NCBI GenBank assembly: GCA_018524725.1
Contig: JAEUWP010000262.1
Location: 62,001-126,000, forward strand
DNA from: Podaxis mareebaensis
Taxonomy: Eukaryota > Basidiomycota > Agaricomycetes > Agaricales > Agaricaceae
Length of the DNA stretch: 64,000 nt
Direction: 5' to 3'
Of this stretch, positions 49,039 to 62,271 are shown in pieces; within the stretch, counting starts at the first letter, position 1, and each line of letters begins with the position of its first letter. The position numbers and the translations under genes were made by a program. The notes below the pieces were generated by a model that searched no databases, had not been told where the DNA came from, and saw nothing but the letters and a program-made list of their open reading frames with translations.

Positions 49039-50295
49039 ACCTTAGTTATCAATACAGTACATTGTCTTGATGTACTGTCGTTGATCACATGTTTGAAAAC
49101 GATCAGATGTTTGAAAATTGGGAATTTACTAACACTACAGATGGCTCTTGACTTCCGCAAATTTTTGTGACATACATACGGGGTGTAGTAATGTTCTAAT
49201 GCCCAAAAATCGGGGATATACAATGATACTGAGACAAAAAATGCGAAATACATCAAGCCACAAAGCACTTTCAGGCAAAGATTTACCATCAAAACAAAGA
49301 TCTTCCCCGATCCCTGGCTTTGGTTAAGAAGAAAAGTGCACCCTATATAATACACCTCCAAATACATAATCCCTGAAAATCAGAAGGTACAAAACCGAAA
49401 GGGTGAAGTGTAAGCTGAGATTTAATGGTACCTACTTGTGAGTGTGACGCGTGGACTGGAAGGGTTTAAACTCCGCTAGGCAGGGCTCCAATCGAAGCAC
49501 CATCTGCTCCTACTCCAGCTTCACGTCGACAAATGTACATACGTACTTAGTACCCGTACCCTCCAATTTCGCACATTCCACTACTGCCGGTGGCACCACC
49601 AACCTCAGTGAACCATGACTTGACCCATGTGGACACACATCTTAGCATTTGCGACTTCTGCCCTAGGTCATTTGTTGACAATTCAGCTTTTAATCCCACA
49701 ACACATCAATATATTGCTAATTTATCAGTAAATGCCCTCTTCCTCCAGGGAAACAGAGATATATGTGTCGCGACCTTTACAGTTTGCCCTTACGCCCAGT
49801 CGGGCCGGGAGTGGAGATCGAAATTTTGCGTGACATCCATGTGACAATATTTTCAAAGGGCTGATAACCTCAGAAAGTTGTTAGTCTTGCTCCTCAGGAT
49901 TGTCATAAAATCATGAAAAATTGATAGACTGGTGCTCCATATATGCACCAAGCTTCATGCAAAATTACAAGTGGATAGGTGTAGAGAGGAGTGAGAAAAC
50001 TGCCCGCGACTCAAAAATTTTCAAAAGGACCATCAGCGACAGTATTGGGTTGAGTTGAGTTAATTTAGGTACCTGAGCCTTCCGAGTGATAATCGCAAGC
50101 TTTCACCTCGATCTCATCCTGTACGGTTGTCTAAATCGTCGCTTGCCCAGGGGGCAAACATCTTCATAAAGTAATGAACATAGTCGCTATGCGTCGACTC
50201 TGGTATGCAGTCGCTCTCGAACGAATAGACCTATTCCTACTGCTTGGAAGGTGGGTTACACACACCTAGAATGGCATATCATGTGGCCTATCCGT
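49039..50295. other. intergenic, no gene supported
   Basis: Spacer between the 3' ends of the YIPF6-like and VPS51 genes. It is AT-rich around 49100-49400. Nothing recognisable as a gene, tRNA or repeat was found. Confidence 0.5.
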
Positions 50296-51033
50296 TCATT
50301 CCTTGGAATCCTCCTCCGTCGTTTTGGCCGTCGGCTCTGTAGATACCTCGGCTGCAAGCCTAGATATTTCGGAGAACGCAGCCCGAAGAAGGTCAAGGTC
50401 GGAATCCAGGCTTTCTGCTCGAGTTTTCATCTAAGGAGCATCGATTAATCCAATACCATATGGGAGAAGCAGAATGAACGTACTGCCGCAATCGTGTCGC
50501 TCGCTGCTATGAGTTCATGGTGATGGTTGTACACTAATGACTGCCTCTCGCTGTCCAATTGTCTGATCTCTGGTGAAAGTAATCATGTAAGGGCCGTTGT
50601 CATCGAAATGCCCTCTCTATGACACACCTGTTATCAACTCGTTTTCGCGTTTGATAAGTGTTGGGAGCGAAGCAGTTGTAATGAGTTGTTCATAGTATGA
50701 TTTTGCGTCAAACGCAGTAGAATCTGTCGGACAGCCGAATTCTCAGCAATTCCTTCACACTTGCGGGTCAGGAAGTCACTCACCCATATTCATAGGATCT
50801 GCAGCATTTCCAGAAGGGGGTGGCGGTCCCAAACCCAGTCCATAATGTTTTCTTAGCAAATCTCGCGCCCGTGTCCGTTGTGATGGAGGCGTCGAAGGCA
50901 CGGTACGCCGACCTTGTAGATTCTGTGCGGACGCAGTTGGAGGATTAGTTGACGTCGGTAACTGTGCCGGTGGTGCTGAATGCCTTGAGCTGGAAGGCAG
51001 GTGTTGCTGTGATGGCAATGGAGACGAAGACAT
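50296..51033 (-). CDS. VPS51: Vps51-type subunit of GARP/EARP tethering complex
   Basis: Four exons starting at 51033 (exon 1 to 50784), introns about 55-60 bp, stop at 50296-50298, about 188 residues. The Ser/Pro/Gln-rich N-terminus contains RDLLRKHYGLGLGPPP. The Vps51 core follows: FDAKSYYEQLITTASLPTLI, then IRQLDSERQSLVYNHHHELI and AASDTIAAMKTRAESLDSDL, helical coiled-coil segments highly typical of Vps51/Ang2. The protein tethers endosome-derived vesicles at the trans-Golgi and binds the SNARE Tlg1/syntaxin 6 through its N-terminus. At 188 residues it matches the short fungal form rather than the long animal form. It lies 268 bp from the upstream AT-hook/SANT gene on the same strand. Confidence 0.9.
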
Positions 51034-51301
51034 GAGGATACTCCAGGGTAGTACGTCGTCACAAATTGATGTTGCTATTCTAAGCGCCCTTCTGCTGATC
51101 GTCGAACACGGAACATCCAGCCTGAAAGGATTGCACGGAGGGCTTATGGAATTGGTATTTAGACAAAGAAATTGAGACGATCAGAAAGGACAAGATAACG
51201 GAGTATACAAGAAATGGACGGAAGACTGTCAATTCTGGACCCAAGGAAACTGCAATAGATTACAACTCTGTACATCGTCCACTCAACCCTCAACTTTGCC
51301 C

Positions 51302-53249
51302 TCACTTCCCATTCTCCCTCACACTCCTAGCAGCGGTGTTCGGCTGTGGTTGATACATATAGGGGTGGGGTTGGTGGTGAACTACTGGCGTTGTCTTTTG
51401 GGTGTTATCCACTGGCCGAGGGCGGTAGTAGCTCGCCCGCTGGTCTTGAGCTTGATTGACTGTAGACGAACCGATGACAGGAGATGGTGTGTTTACAGCA
51501 ACTGTGGGCATGGGCCAGGGTAGTGATGGGGTCGACGTTGTCTGCCCCGTCTGAGTCGTGCCAGGGGTCGACAACCCCTTTGATGACGCGGGCCGCTGCT
51601 GGTTCTGTAAAGCTGGAGATGCAGCTGGTGTAGATGCGGGCTGACTTTGAGACGGGGATGCTGTATGTGTTGTTGTTGCTGCTGCCGCCGCCGCCGCCGC
51701 GTTGTTATTTTGCACTGTACTGGCCGTGCTTGTCGGAGCGGAAGGAGTTGGAGCTACTGAGGGACTCTGACCAGATGTTTCGGTGTCATTCTCGCGCCGC
51801 CGTTTCGGAGCTCGACCAGAACTCTCTTTGAGGCCAAGACTGGTGGCCTTGATCAGGATTTGGTGTCTGAATAGCGTGTGAGGGAGTGAATTACATTGTA
51901 AGGTTCTAGGACAGACCTTGTCCGGGTATTACCCCATTGATGTACAACCCAATCCCATTCTATTTCACCGCTCGTTCCAACTGATTTGCTCTCTTCCGCT
52001 AGCTTCTTGAGACGTTCCGTTTCTTCATCAGACCAAGCACCTACAGCACTTGTGGCGGCGCTTGCCGAGACGGGGGGCGATGCCGCAGGCGCTGTAGCAG
52101 TCGACGTCGATGCTTGCTGCGGTTGTGGGGCAGGAACGGGTTGGGGATAATATGTCCCCGTGTAGTATTGGTGGTAATACGGTGTGGTGGGATATTGTCC
52201 GGGGGTGTATATGGGATATTGAGCATGTGGATATGCGGCTGGTTGTGCTGTAAGCGGTACGACAAACGACTGTGCGTTTGTGATGACAGGAGCTGAATTC
52301 GACTTGCTGGACGAAGCAGCAGCGGTCGTAGGTTGAGGCATCGAAACAGCAGTACTTGCAGGATAGAATGTGGGTACTGCGGGGAATATTTGCGGAGGGG
52401 GCTGTGATACTAGCTGAGACGGATTGGCCAACTATAGAGTATAATTATTAACGAGAGCCCGGCAATTAATTGATTTCACTTACGAGTGTGTCACACACGC
52501 GCTTCGCTTCCGTCAACATTGTCAACGGATCCACTTTGACGCCAGGTCCCATGTGGTAACATTGAGCAACCACCATTGGAGGAGTTGCCTTCTGTTGGAA
52601 AGGAGCACAAAAGTTATCGAGATGTATAAGGCAGATAAGCCTAATGACGAACCACGAGCTCCTCAGCGGCGCCATAAAATTCAGCACAGAGATTTAACAC
52701 ACGCCATTGAAATTCATAATACTGTTGATTTTGGGGGTTGATATCGGATAGGTGAGGGGGTCCGGCTGAAGATTGCAGCTGACCCTGGTAATAGAAACCA
52801 CCTTCTTGCTTTGAAGAGCCGACACGAGGTTTTCTATTTTTGGACCCACGAGGTCGCCCTGGCCGGCGCTTCCGTTCGGGCTCTTGAGCATCTTGACTTG
52901 TTTGCGAGGTATTCTGTTGAGATGTTCTTGAGTCCTCAGTACTGGCGAGTTCGATAAGCAACTGCCAACCATGAAGGGATGATGGTGAAGCTAACCTGTT
53001 GGGATTTTGGGCGGGTGAATTGCTCGGTTGCACTTCCGGCTCTGCACGACTCAGCTGCTCTTCAACAATCCCCTCATCGTCCTCGTCCTCAGCTTCCTCT
53101 TCCTCTTCTTCCTCTTGGTCATTTGTAGCCGACGTAGCAGTAGGTGGTTTCGGTGGGTACATGCTGGTCGTAAACGTCGGCTGGTTCTGGGTATTCACAG
53201 GGGGGTTCAATGCATGAGACAAAGGCTGATAGTGTTGGGGATTATCCAT
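51302..53249 (-). CDS. AT-hook and SANT/Myb-like nuclear protein
   Basis: About five exons starting at 53249 (MDNPQHYQPLSHALNPP) and ending at 51302, about 575 residues. Order of features: an acidic run of Glu/Asp (residues ~45-62); an AT-hook core RKRRPGRPRGSKNRKPR (about 105-120), which binds the minor groove of AT-rich DNA; a conserved helical stretch YYEFQWRVLNLCAEFYGAAEEL; a Pro/Tyr/Gln-rich middle; and a SANT/Myb-like segment AWSDEETERLKKLAEESK continuing to IEWDWVVHQWGNTRTRHQI. The tail is low complexity with a poly-Ala run. A chromatin or transcription role is likely. The intron after NPN is 54 bp and frame-neutral, so its retention cannot be excluded. I do not recognise a named orthologue. 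Confidence 0.83.
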
Positions 53250-53863
53250 GGAGCCTATAAAGCCAGAAGCTTGAATGCCGGACAGGTGGACGCATGGAGG
53301 TAATATGGATGACCAACCGAAGAAGTAAATTGGCACAGATGCTGAAGACTATGGTAGATCGCGTTCACCTAATAGATAAGAAGCGTCAACAATGACCTCC
53401 ATTGATGGCCTCAGTGAATAGTCGTTCCAGCAAGCCTGGGCAAAGAGGGATTGAAGACGAGTTACCTGATTGACGGTGTTTCTTGTCTGGATATCCCTGA
53501 TAAATCTTTTATTGGTATGCTGAGCATCAAATAAAATACAGAAATCAAAAAAACCCACTCGGTCCAGGACGAGGCGTTTCCTCAGGTGATAAAACTGGTC
53601 CTAAATGCCGGATATTATACCCCGGTGTCAATAGAATATTATTGGGGCAGAAAGTCGGGAGTCGGGAGTGTTTCGAGTTGCTCGTTGTACGATACGGCAA
53701 ACAAGCCTCGCGAGAAACTCAATCAACGAACTACATTTTGTCACGCCCCCCGTCACACGTTGACGACGACATTGTCCTATTTGTCCTTGTTATCCCCAGA
53801 AGCCGCTCGAAACACCGCAGTACTTACCTAGATATTTTCAGATATTTTCGTCGTTACAGATCA

Positions 53864-54118
53864 ATGGGCCTTACCTACACACCCCGGCAAATTCTGCGAC
53901 GAACTCTTTCTGCACCGGCAGTTCCGAGGAATCATGTTTCGTCGCTTTCTCTCAATCAAATGTCTCACGACCAGAGTTTATCCTCGTTATATTCACTGAT
54001 AAGGCCCACCAGCATGTTCAGGAATCCATTCATCCTCGCGTATACTACTTCATTCTTGCTAATCCCCCTTTGCGCAACAACGATCTTCTCTTACTTCCTG
54101 TCAGCTTGCCAGCGATAA
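53864..54118 (+). CDS. possible small membrane protein, 84 aa (doubtful)
   Basis: Open from ATG to stop, starting MGLTYTPRQILRRTLSAP and ending with one hydrophobic segment (FILAYTTSFLLIPLCATTIFSYFL). A basic, Ser-rich N-terminus with a C-terminal helix could be a mitochondrial or tail-anchored protein. No homology is recognised, and it may be chance. Confidence 0.28.
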   Translation: MGLTYTPRQILRRTLSAPAVPRNHVSSLSLNQMSHDQSLSSLYSLIRPTSMFRNPFILAYTTSFLLIPLCATTIFSYFLSACQR

Positions 54119-55062
54119 TCAATGCTCGTTTTAATCTCCCTTCCACAACACAACAAGGATTATCGTCTTGAAGGCGTCAACTTCAACACGCCTATTGCCA
54201 CCTGGGGCTCAGGGTCGGGAGTTTCTTAACCACGACAAGGTCATTCATGCCCCTTTCTGTCGTTAGGCCCTGACGGTCAGGATGAACTGTCAGACCGAAT
54301 GTGGTTCTCGAATCAATACACCAAAGGAACCGTCAAATTCACTCATCCACTCGAGGCGAGGCTTAGATATTGATCACCCTTATCGTTGCCAGTATAGCTC
54401 GGCAATATCGTATGTGCCCATCTCAGCCGCTTGAGTACGCAACTGCGTGGCCGTTGGCTCATCTGCAAAGCCACTCCAGCTCGAGTTCATATCAAGTACT
54501 CAACCCGGCGCGTACCCAAGGACAATATGAAACACAGTAAACTCCTTACCTCATGTAGTCTTTGGATCACAAGCTGTCGCCCCAAGGCGGCCTTCTTATC
54601 CTCACAGAAAAATTTCCCCAACCTCGCATTGCAATTCAGTCTGACATCTGGGCTTCGAACACAACCTCGCTGCAGACACAGTACTCTTCCCCTTTGGAGT
54701 GACTAAGATCGGTCTTCTGTTTGCATGGTATCGATTCGTCTTTTTTGCGCCTTCATGCGAACTTTCTGTCCATTGGCTCAGGTTTCTGGCACTCCTCCAT
54801 TGGAAAACTCAGATGACGACGATAATAAATTCACCGGTAATCTGACGACGCTCATCCCCTGTGGAAAGGTGACCACGTTACGGGAATTGAACTGCCCGGT
54901 AGGGCTTTCAGCATCTGGTCTTAGGCACCTTGGCCCGTAACCGCTGCGGCAATACTTGTGGCCTTCAAGGTTGTAGTACACCACCAAAAAGTACAATCTT
55001 TATTTCGAATCTCGTCACCAACTATCCTGCATAAGGTATGGAGAAATATCGTGATTCGCAAT
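54119..55062. other. intergenic, no gene supported
   Basis: Short frames only; none shows splice-consistent extension or family motifs. Confidence 0.45.
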
Positions 55063-55786
55063 CTAGAAACCAATGGCAGCGAGAGTCTCTGGCCAGGCAC
55101 CCTCGTCAACAAGGAATTGTGAGGCATCAAGCATCCTGCATGAAGGTATTAGTTGGAGAGGTGTTTTTCCTATGCCTATGCTTACAAGGTGTGAACGAAA
55201 CCGAGCGCGCCGGGTAAGGTAGTGTTCAGGGCTGTAGCGGTGGCGGCGACAGCGGGATCAAGTTGGGAGATCATAGCGTTGAAGTTCGGGACAGTTCCCT
55301 GGGCGGGCAAACCAGAGAGACCGGTGGCGACCAATCTGTCCGGTGAATTAGACGAAAATCTTGGAAAACCAGATGTGAAGAATAGGGGGCAACATACTGA
55401 AGAGTTTCACCGAAGACACGGCTGAGCTCAATGTTCGTGGGCTGAACAGTGTCAGATCCAGCGCTGACGGGAATCGCCGACAAGCTGGAGGACGCTGTGT
55501 TGAATTCGGTGATCATTTGCTGGACTTGAGTACCGACAGTGCCGTCAGTTGCAGTGCCGTTGGCCTGCATGGTATCTAAGAGCGCAGCCGCGATTCATGT
55601 CATATAGTTTCCCATCAGAACACTGGGCTTACCAACAGTGAACATATGCTGGCGCGCCTGGACGGAAAGGGTGTCGAGAACTTCGCCGATCTGGGCATTG
55701 GTATTTGTCGCTTGCCTAGCGGTAAGCGGGTTCGCGAATGCGAACGTAGCGGCAGCGAAGGCTACAACAGCGCGGAAAGCAAGCAT
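55063..55786 (-). CDS. small secreted protein, HsbA-like (hydrophobic-surface-binding type)
   Basis: Four exons from 55786 to 55063, introns about 50-60 bp, about 184 residues. The signal peptide is MLAFRAVVAFAAATFAFA, followed by NPLTARQ with a possible Kex2-like site. The mature part is low in aromatic and Cys residues and predicted helical: IGEVLDTLSVQARQHMFTV, MITEFNTASSSLSAIPV, LVATGLSGLPAQGTVPNF, FNAMISQLDPAVAATATALN. This pattern resembles fungal HsbA-type proteins that coat hydrophobic surfaces. That assignment is by pattern only. It is probably secreted and may aid adhesion to, or enzyme recruitment on, plant or polymer surfaces. Confidence 0.75.
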
Positions 55787-58284
55787 TCTGGTATGTATCC
55801 TTGATTAAGACACAGAAGCACAGAGACGCAGGCTCCGAGCGTTTTATAAGGGTGTCTAGGTGTTCCCATAAGTATGCCCTGTTACACGACTGCTGTGTAC
55901 ACATTCCCAACAATAACTCCAAAACACTCAGACCGACGCCCAATGAGGAGAGTCGGCATTGCAACAGCTTGGGCGTTTATGTCAAACTCGAGTTATTTTA
56001 GCAGCTTGTTCCGACCTCAGTCCAGCCATGGCAACTCCCATGCCCATGGAGTATCAAATAACATTTCACTATTGGTTGTGGTGAAAAAAATATATTCTCT
56101 GCGAGCGTGGTATCAAGTTACGCAGTTGATGTGTCTACCATTCCGATCTCGTAGGGCCGTACTGACTCTCACATCCTGAGTAAACCTCCCACAGGTGTGA
56201 GTTGTTCAAGTGACATCTCAGCAAAGCTTCACACACAATGGGGCGAATCACAGGGCACTCAATGCATCAGCTCTGTCGCTCATAGAGGACAATCATAAGA
56301 TATAGGGACACACTGAAAATGCATATTCTTCCATAGGGTCCGATATGTCATATTTCTCCCAATTCCTTAATCTCGGCTCGAGAGAGTGCCATACGGTCAT
56401 TGAGGCAAATTCTCCTCTTTCCAGCACCGTGGCGGATCGATTGGCTGCTGGCAACACACGAGTACTTAGAGTAAGTACCTCACAAATCATCCAGCCACCT
56501 TTGCCGGTTTCGCTCTCTAGCTCCGTAGATACTCGTGCGGCTCCGGATCTCGGAACGCGAGCCGAGCTCACAAAACGCACGATCGTTGTGAGGGATTCCC
56601 CCTCCGAGTGTCGTCGGCACCTCGATCACCTTACAGCAAAAAGGGAAGAACGGACTGCGCCATCGCAGGCTATTAATAAGGATCCAGACACCCAGTGAAA
56701 GAGCTTGAGGCTGAAGAACTGCTACACAACAAGGCAACAATGTTCTCGAGGGTCTTGTTCGTTTTCTCGTCTTTGACTAACAACCAATCAAATCGCCGCG
56801 TTCCGACAGCTGGTTGCGAAAGGAAAGACGGCCATCAGTCAGTTCGTGGCACCCCGTGGAAAACACTCAGAGCGACTCGCCCTTCAAAAAGGCTGTCTTT
56901 TGTCTGTACAACAGGGCACATAGTTAACCTCCCCCCCTAGCTAAGTAGTCTTCGTGGTTCTCCCCAAGCTACTAGTTACTTACGACAGGGTATTGGTTTT
57001 GAACGAATAGTATTACGTAATATATATTCACACATTGTATTCTAGCTGTATGTCAGACGCAAACGAGTGGCAGGTGGTAACTCATAATGCCCAATGGATC
57101 CTTCACGATAAAAAGAGCCGGTGGTACAAGTATCTTCAGTGAAGCAGCTCGAGTATTAGAGCTTCCGAACGGCTGGGCCAGGGAGGAATAATCCGCGCGA
57201 TCGAGTGCTTGAGCTATGTTCCGTACTGCCAGCTCCACGGCTGCGTTGATAACGCCCTGGCTTGTGCAGGCGTAGAGGACGTAATGCTCATTCTCAGGAT
57301 CGACTTGGAGGCGTGCAGCGAGGCCCAACGGTTGGTGTTCTGCAAGAAATTGATGTATTGATGTCCATCCCAAAGCTGACTGAGCATAGCAGTGTAAGAC
57401 CAAGAACAATCTCAGTTTTTGTATCTGGTAAGACAGACCAGCGCTCAACGTCCGCCGTCCATGCCATTGATTCCACATCCCACGGGCCTACTCATCCTCA
57501 GCCGCCTATTAGTTGCAACAAAGACGGTATTAGTTAAGCGAGAGTCGGCTGTAGACTGTAGTCCTGCATTCTGCAGCCTCGCGGAAAACACGTCCGACAT
57601 TGGGCAGTGAAAACGGATTCCCATCATAGTACAAGTTGGACATATATCTTGGCGGGTATGTCTGATACATTATTATTGTGCGCGCAAATGGATGTGATTC
57701 CCAATGGATAGACGATCCACATCTGGCGAGTGCTAGAGCTGTGTCTTGCTCTGTGCAGTGAACGGACCTCCTCGAGTCAGTCGGTTCTTTGTAGGCTGGT
57801 TGCTTTTTTATCCTCCTATGAGAGACCTTTTGCCTCGTTTTTGCCTTTTCCGTAACCCTATGACATCGATCATGATCGACGGTGAGCCGTGAGGGTAATT
57901 GCGGATTCTTAGCGAACCTTGCCTTTGTCTGGCCTGCCGATCACCGAAAATGTACGCGGAATTCTGCTCAGACAATCGTACGTCTTTAGCACGAACTTTA
58001 GTATTTTTGCCATATTGACGCAAAGACTCGATTGCCTAGATTGCAACTGGGAGTTCTAGGCTCGAGAAGACGAACTTGCTTTAACGGAAAATATTATCTG
58101 ATAATACTGATTCGTCAGCACAATTCAGCGCCGGAAATATCTTATCACCACATGATCACGTGAATTAAAAGTGGTCTGATTGTGGATGCGAAAACCACAT
58201 AAAAGAATTCGAGGTTCACACCGATGCGACACAACTGGAACACACCATCTTCTCGCGGTTATTGCGGGACACAGAGCACTCCCC
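55787..58284. other. long intergenic stretch with one weak ORF
   Basis: 2.5 kb without a recognisable gene except the minus-strand frame 57053-57478. The stretch 56300-57000 contains only short frames. The right end is the ERG3 upstream region. Confidence 0.45.
57053..57478 (-). CDS. unassigned ORF, 141 codons (doubtful)
   Basis: A minus-strand frame with a plausible ordered segment (DPENEHYVLYACTSQGV followed by INAAVELAVRNIAQALDRA). An overlapping shifted frame (57476-57294) and short GT/AG signals upstream near 57500-57530 suggest it could be the last exon of a spliced gene whose upstream exons I cannot define. No family recognised. Confidence 0.3.
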   Translation of the reverse strand: MWNQWHGRRTLSAGLSYQIQKLRLFLVLHCYAQSALGWTSIHQFLAEHQPLGLAARLQVDPENEHYVLYACTSQGVINAAVELAVRNIAQALDRADYSSLAQPFGSSNTRAASLKILVPPALFIVKDPLGIMSYHLPLVCV

Positions 58285-59504
58285 ATGGATTTGCTTTTGA
58301 CGATCTGTGACGACTACTTTCTCGACCGCGTTTGGGCCAAGGTCGTTCCCCTCTCTGCCTTCGCAAGTTCACCAGAATTGGCCAAGTCGTTCAACGTCAC
58401 CTCTCCCATCCTGCCCGTCTTTTCTTCAACATCAAAATGGGCCCAAATAATTGCCCACCTTCCTCATCCTCCTATCACTGCAGATAATGTTGCTTCACTA
58501 TACGCCCACTCAGTCGCGTCACAGACGATGCCTCAAATGTCGGCGTGGCCCCGCGACTATGTCCCACGACAAATCATCTCCATATTGGTCCTAACGCTAA
58601 TAGGGATTCATATCCTTTATTTCCTGTTCGCTGGACTGTCATTTACGTTCATCTTCAACCACGACATGATGCAGCATCCGCGCTTCCTGAAAAACCAAGT
58701 CAAACTCGAAATTCAATCCAGCCTGAAGGCTTTCCCTTTCATGACACTCCTAACACTTCCGTGGTTCCAAGCCGAAGTTATGGGTTATTCCAAACTATAC
58801 GACGGGTTGGATACATATGGTTACACATACCTTGTGCTATCTGTGCCACTGTGAGCAGCCGTCCCGTCTTCTATGTTGAATGCTAGCTGAATGGTCTCGT
58901 TAGTTTCCTCCTGTTTACTGATTATTGCATATATTGGATTCACCGTTGGCTCCATATTCCCGTGTTCTACAAAATTTTCCACAAGCCTCACCACAAGTGG
59001 ATAAGTAAGTGGTACATTCTTAAGTGCGCCAACACGGTAAAGCTAAGCTGCATTCCTAGTCCCAACTCCTTTTGCTTCGCATGCTTTCCATCCTGTCGAC
59101 GGATATCTCCAATCAGTCCCATACCACCTGTTCATATTCCTGTTCCCACTTCACCGCATGCTTTACCTCGGTCTGTTTGTTGCAGTGAACTTCTGGAGTA
59201 TCTTTGTACGTCATGATTGATCGCCCTGGCTGTTGCTGACTCAGACATAGATCCATGATTCCGATATGATCACTGGCCATGCTCTGGAGCATGTCATCAA
59301 TGGACCTGCCCACCATACGCTCCACCACCTCTATTTCACCTGCAACTACGGTCAGGTATGTTACCAATGGCGCCTCGGATTCTTCCGCATTCTGAGAATT
59401 TTCTGTAGTACTTTACGTGGGCAGATCGCGTTGGGAAATCATATCGCCATCCTGATTCTGCGCTCGATCCTCTACTGGAGGTTCAGGCCTTGAAAAAGGA
59501 GTGA
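58285..59504 (+). CDS. ERG3: sterol C-5 desaturase (Erg3)
   Basis: Five exons (58285-58850, 58904-59004, 59060-59205, 59251-59355, 59409-59504) sum to 1,014 nt, or 337 residues. It belongs to the fatty-acid-hydroxylase superfamily with three His boxes binding two irons: HRWLH (202-206), HKPHH (215-219) and HHTLHH (292-297). Membrane helices flank them ([33 protein letters not shown]). [18 protein letters not shown] is a signature of Erg3 proteins. It introduces the C5-C6 double bond in episterol-type intermediates of ergosterol synthesis in the ER, using oxygen and cytochrome b5. The start [14 protein letters not shown] is the first ATG consistent with family length. Confidence 0.95.
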
Positions 59505-60419
59505 TTGTTCAATATGCGCCTTTAGTGAATATGAATATTTATTTTTTTCTTATTTGGGCGGTTGGTTCACTGTGACGATTGATCATCGCATAATTTATTG
59601 ACGACTAATTGATCTGATGACTTGTGTGGATATCCTCTTCTCATGATATACCAAAATGTATTTAGCTGCTTCAGCAACTAGAACATAGATGAGGTGCAAA
59701 TGCTGTTGTGAATACATTCCCTCTGCATGATTTGATTTGGGTTAACTGCTAGGCTGGGACTTTGTTGCTATGATTCGTTACTCAACTCCAATAAAATTCA
59801 GCACTGGTTATCTGTGTTTTATAAACCTCCTGGCACAAGTCTGACATGTATGTGGTACAAATAAATAGTCCAATATTACCATAATACTTCTACATAGCCG
59901 CGATCAAGCTTTCAATCAGGTAGACACAATAGACAACGCAAACCAGCCTGAAGATATTGCTTTGGGAACACCCAGCTCCTCCGCTTACGACATCAACCAG
60001 TGGAAAACCCAGTACCTAGTCATCAACTTACCCTCCGCCGGGTCCGCCCCTCCCCCGAAGAAAAGAAATATCCCCGATGCCGGGATGTCATAATCACCTA
60101 TTTCGCTATTTCGCTCCGGGAATGGGAACGGGATCACATCGGCTCGCTGTAGGTCAATTCGCCTGGTGTTAAGATACTGGTTGAATACTGGTTCTCGAGT
60201 AAAGAATGCATTCATGCTCCATCAACGCCGATTTCTTTCACTCTAAGGCATCCTATAAGCCTTCGCAACTCGCCCTTTCCCCCGATCTGACTCGAACGTT
60301 CCTCCGACGGACACCATTTATTATAGTTAGACTTCCGTCGAACCCGGCGTCAATGTCGGTGGCCACCCCCGTATAAACTTCACCGACCTGGTACGCATGC
60401 ATTCTCAGATTGTGCGCCG
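59505..60419. other. intergenic with a short minus-strand ORF
   Basis: Downstream of ERG3. A 76-codon minus frame at 59985-60215 (MNAFFTREPVFNQYL...) ends near a GTAAGT and could be a first exon, but no partner exon is evident. Otherwise AT-rich spacer. Confidence 0.4.
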
Positions 60420-62271
60420 GTCTTTCAAACGTGACGAGAACACTTGGCCATCAAGTTCACCTATGCTTCTGTTGGGAGTCCGGCATGCATCTATGTCCTA
60501 TTCGATGGCAAGTCTGGAGGGCATCGTTCCGGGTTGTCTCAAGAGTTTGTTTTGCTTTCACGCGACGCCGGTGCCATTGATAATTCTTTTATCATCTGTC
60601 TATGTGGCATCCTCTCGCTCAATACCCTAGTCCTCTCCTCTGCAAGGTCAAATGTCTATTGTGCCGTGATCGCACGGAACGGACGGCAACACAAACTCCT
60701 TACTGCATTACCTAAGAGATACGGAGGGATTGCGAGGAACTAGGCGGATAATAGTATTCCTCCTTGCGGCAACATGGCCGACGGAATGCATTTCGCACTT
60801 TGTCGATAGGTCGGAATGAAGTGTTAATTACCAGTACATCGGACATTGATCCTCGTATGGGTTCTTCAGAACAGCCGAAAGGCTGACGTTCGTATCTTTG
60901 ACGATTCGGTAGTGTTATATACACTCATGATACTTATACCCGTTGGAGTCAGAGAGGGGCAACTGTCTGAATTTGCTCCAGCAAGAAACCTTGTTGAGGC
61001 ACGGGATAGGGAGAAACATATCCATCGCCAACAAAAAGACATGGTTGAAAGCTATGAATCCTGGGGCCATCAAACCCTATGAAGGATTCCTGGCCGCGAA
61101 GACGCTGAAAATGGTCGATTTGCCTTCTGAGAAAGCACTCCGGTTGATGTGAATGAATGGATGGGGTATGTAGCTCGCCTTTAAAGTGAATCCAGTCATC
61201 TTAATTGAAATAGGTCTGATGCAATGGGCGATTTAATATGAGAGCTTACCCTGTTCCTTGGTGCAGGATTTTGGCAAGACTTTGACCGACTCTACTCGAA
61301 GGTTCGCAGAGGAGAATCTCGTCCAGTGTATTTTCCGAAGCAATGCCAGCGTGTCAATAAAATCACGCACTGGACTCTCTTCTTTGGAACGATTCCGTGG
61401 TTCGACGATTGTACCTCTCTTGCCAGGTGTCAAACAATGTTGCAGTTACGCGGTTAATCTGATGGTGAAGTGCGAGTTTCCAAGATCCCACATAAGATTA
61501 TGCTTCACCGTTGGGTTGGACCTCTTGGCTCGGTCGCGCTCATATATCAGGTCTCAGATTCATGAGTTACCTTCTTGAGCACGATCGATCATTTTGCAGG
61601 CTCATATTGCTAGCGGGAGCGGATACTACAACGACTGCATCTTTGAACTCCGCCTGCTTCATGATACAGTACTCAAAAGCATACAAACCAGTCCGGAAAG
61701 CAGACAGCCTTGGAAGCGACCTCGTATAGTTGAATGCGGCTTTGTGGACTCGATCTTCCTGCCTGCAAGATGATCGCCGACTCTGATTTACGAAGCAATG
61801 GAACCTCGTGTGTTGCCTCCAGTACAAAGCGGTTCCCAGAGGGAATCAAGCGTGGGGACGGTACGCTAGGCTCAGGCTCCCCGACATTTGGACTGACGTT
61901 TACGCCCGATCTTGCACAAGGAGCTGCCACTTCTATCGCTTTCGTTCTATTTCATAAGGCTCCCCGTGACTCCCTCTCGAGCTCAAAAATATACTTCCCT
62001 GGAAAGCGGTTCCAGGAGTAGAACTGAAGCCCGAGATCTTCAACACTAAGACCATCTATGTCCTTAACCACCAAACATCTCTCGCATTCTCACATGGTCC
62101 AGCAAACTGCATCCACAAACAATTGGCCTACATGGGAATATGCATGGCAATCTGTGCGCTTCTACATCCGTTCAACCTGGGGTTTGCTCCTCTCAGTACG
62201 AAGGCGACGTCCGGCACTACTATATTGTCGTCAAAAGACCTTTACCTGTTGTTTTAACTTGGCGATGGTAG
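60420..62271 (+). pseudogene. cytochrome P450 pseudogene
   Basis: Pieces of a P450 occur in order but in different frames. WHPLAQYPSP and CKV near 60610 (proline-rich hinge) continue, after a frameshift, as RNGRQHKLLTALPKRYG. The I-helix AGADTTTT is near 61616, VLPPVQSGSQRE near 61812 (K-helix region), and the haem loop FSHGPANC at 62087-62110 with Cys codon 62108-62110. The C-terminus is YIVVKRPLPVVLTW with stop at 62269. Stops (for example TAG at about 60742) and shifts interrupt it. It resembles the P450 at 63187-64000 and is probably its decayed tandem duplicate. Confidence 0.82.
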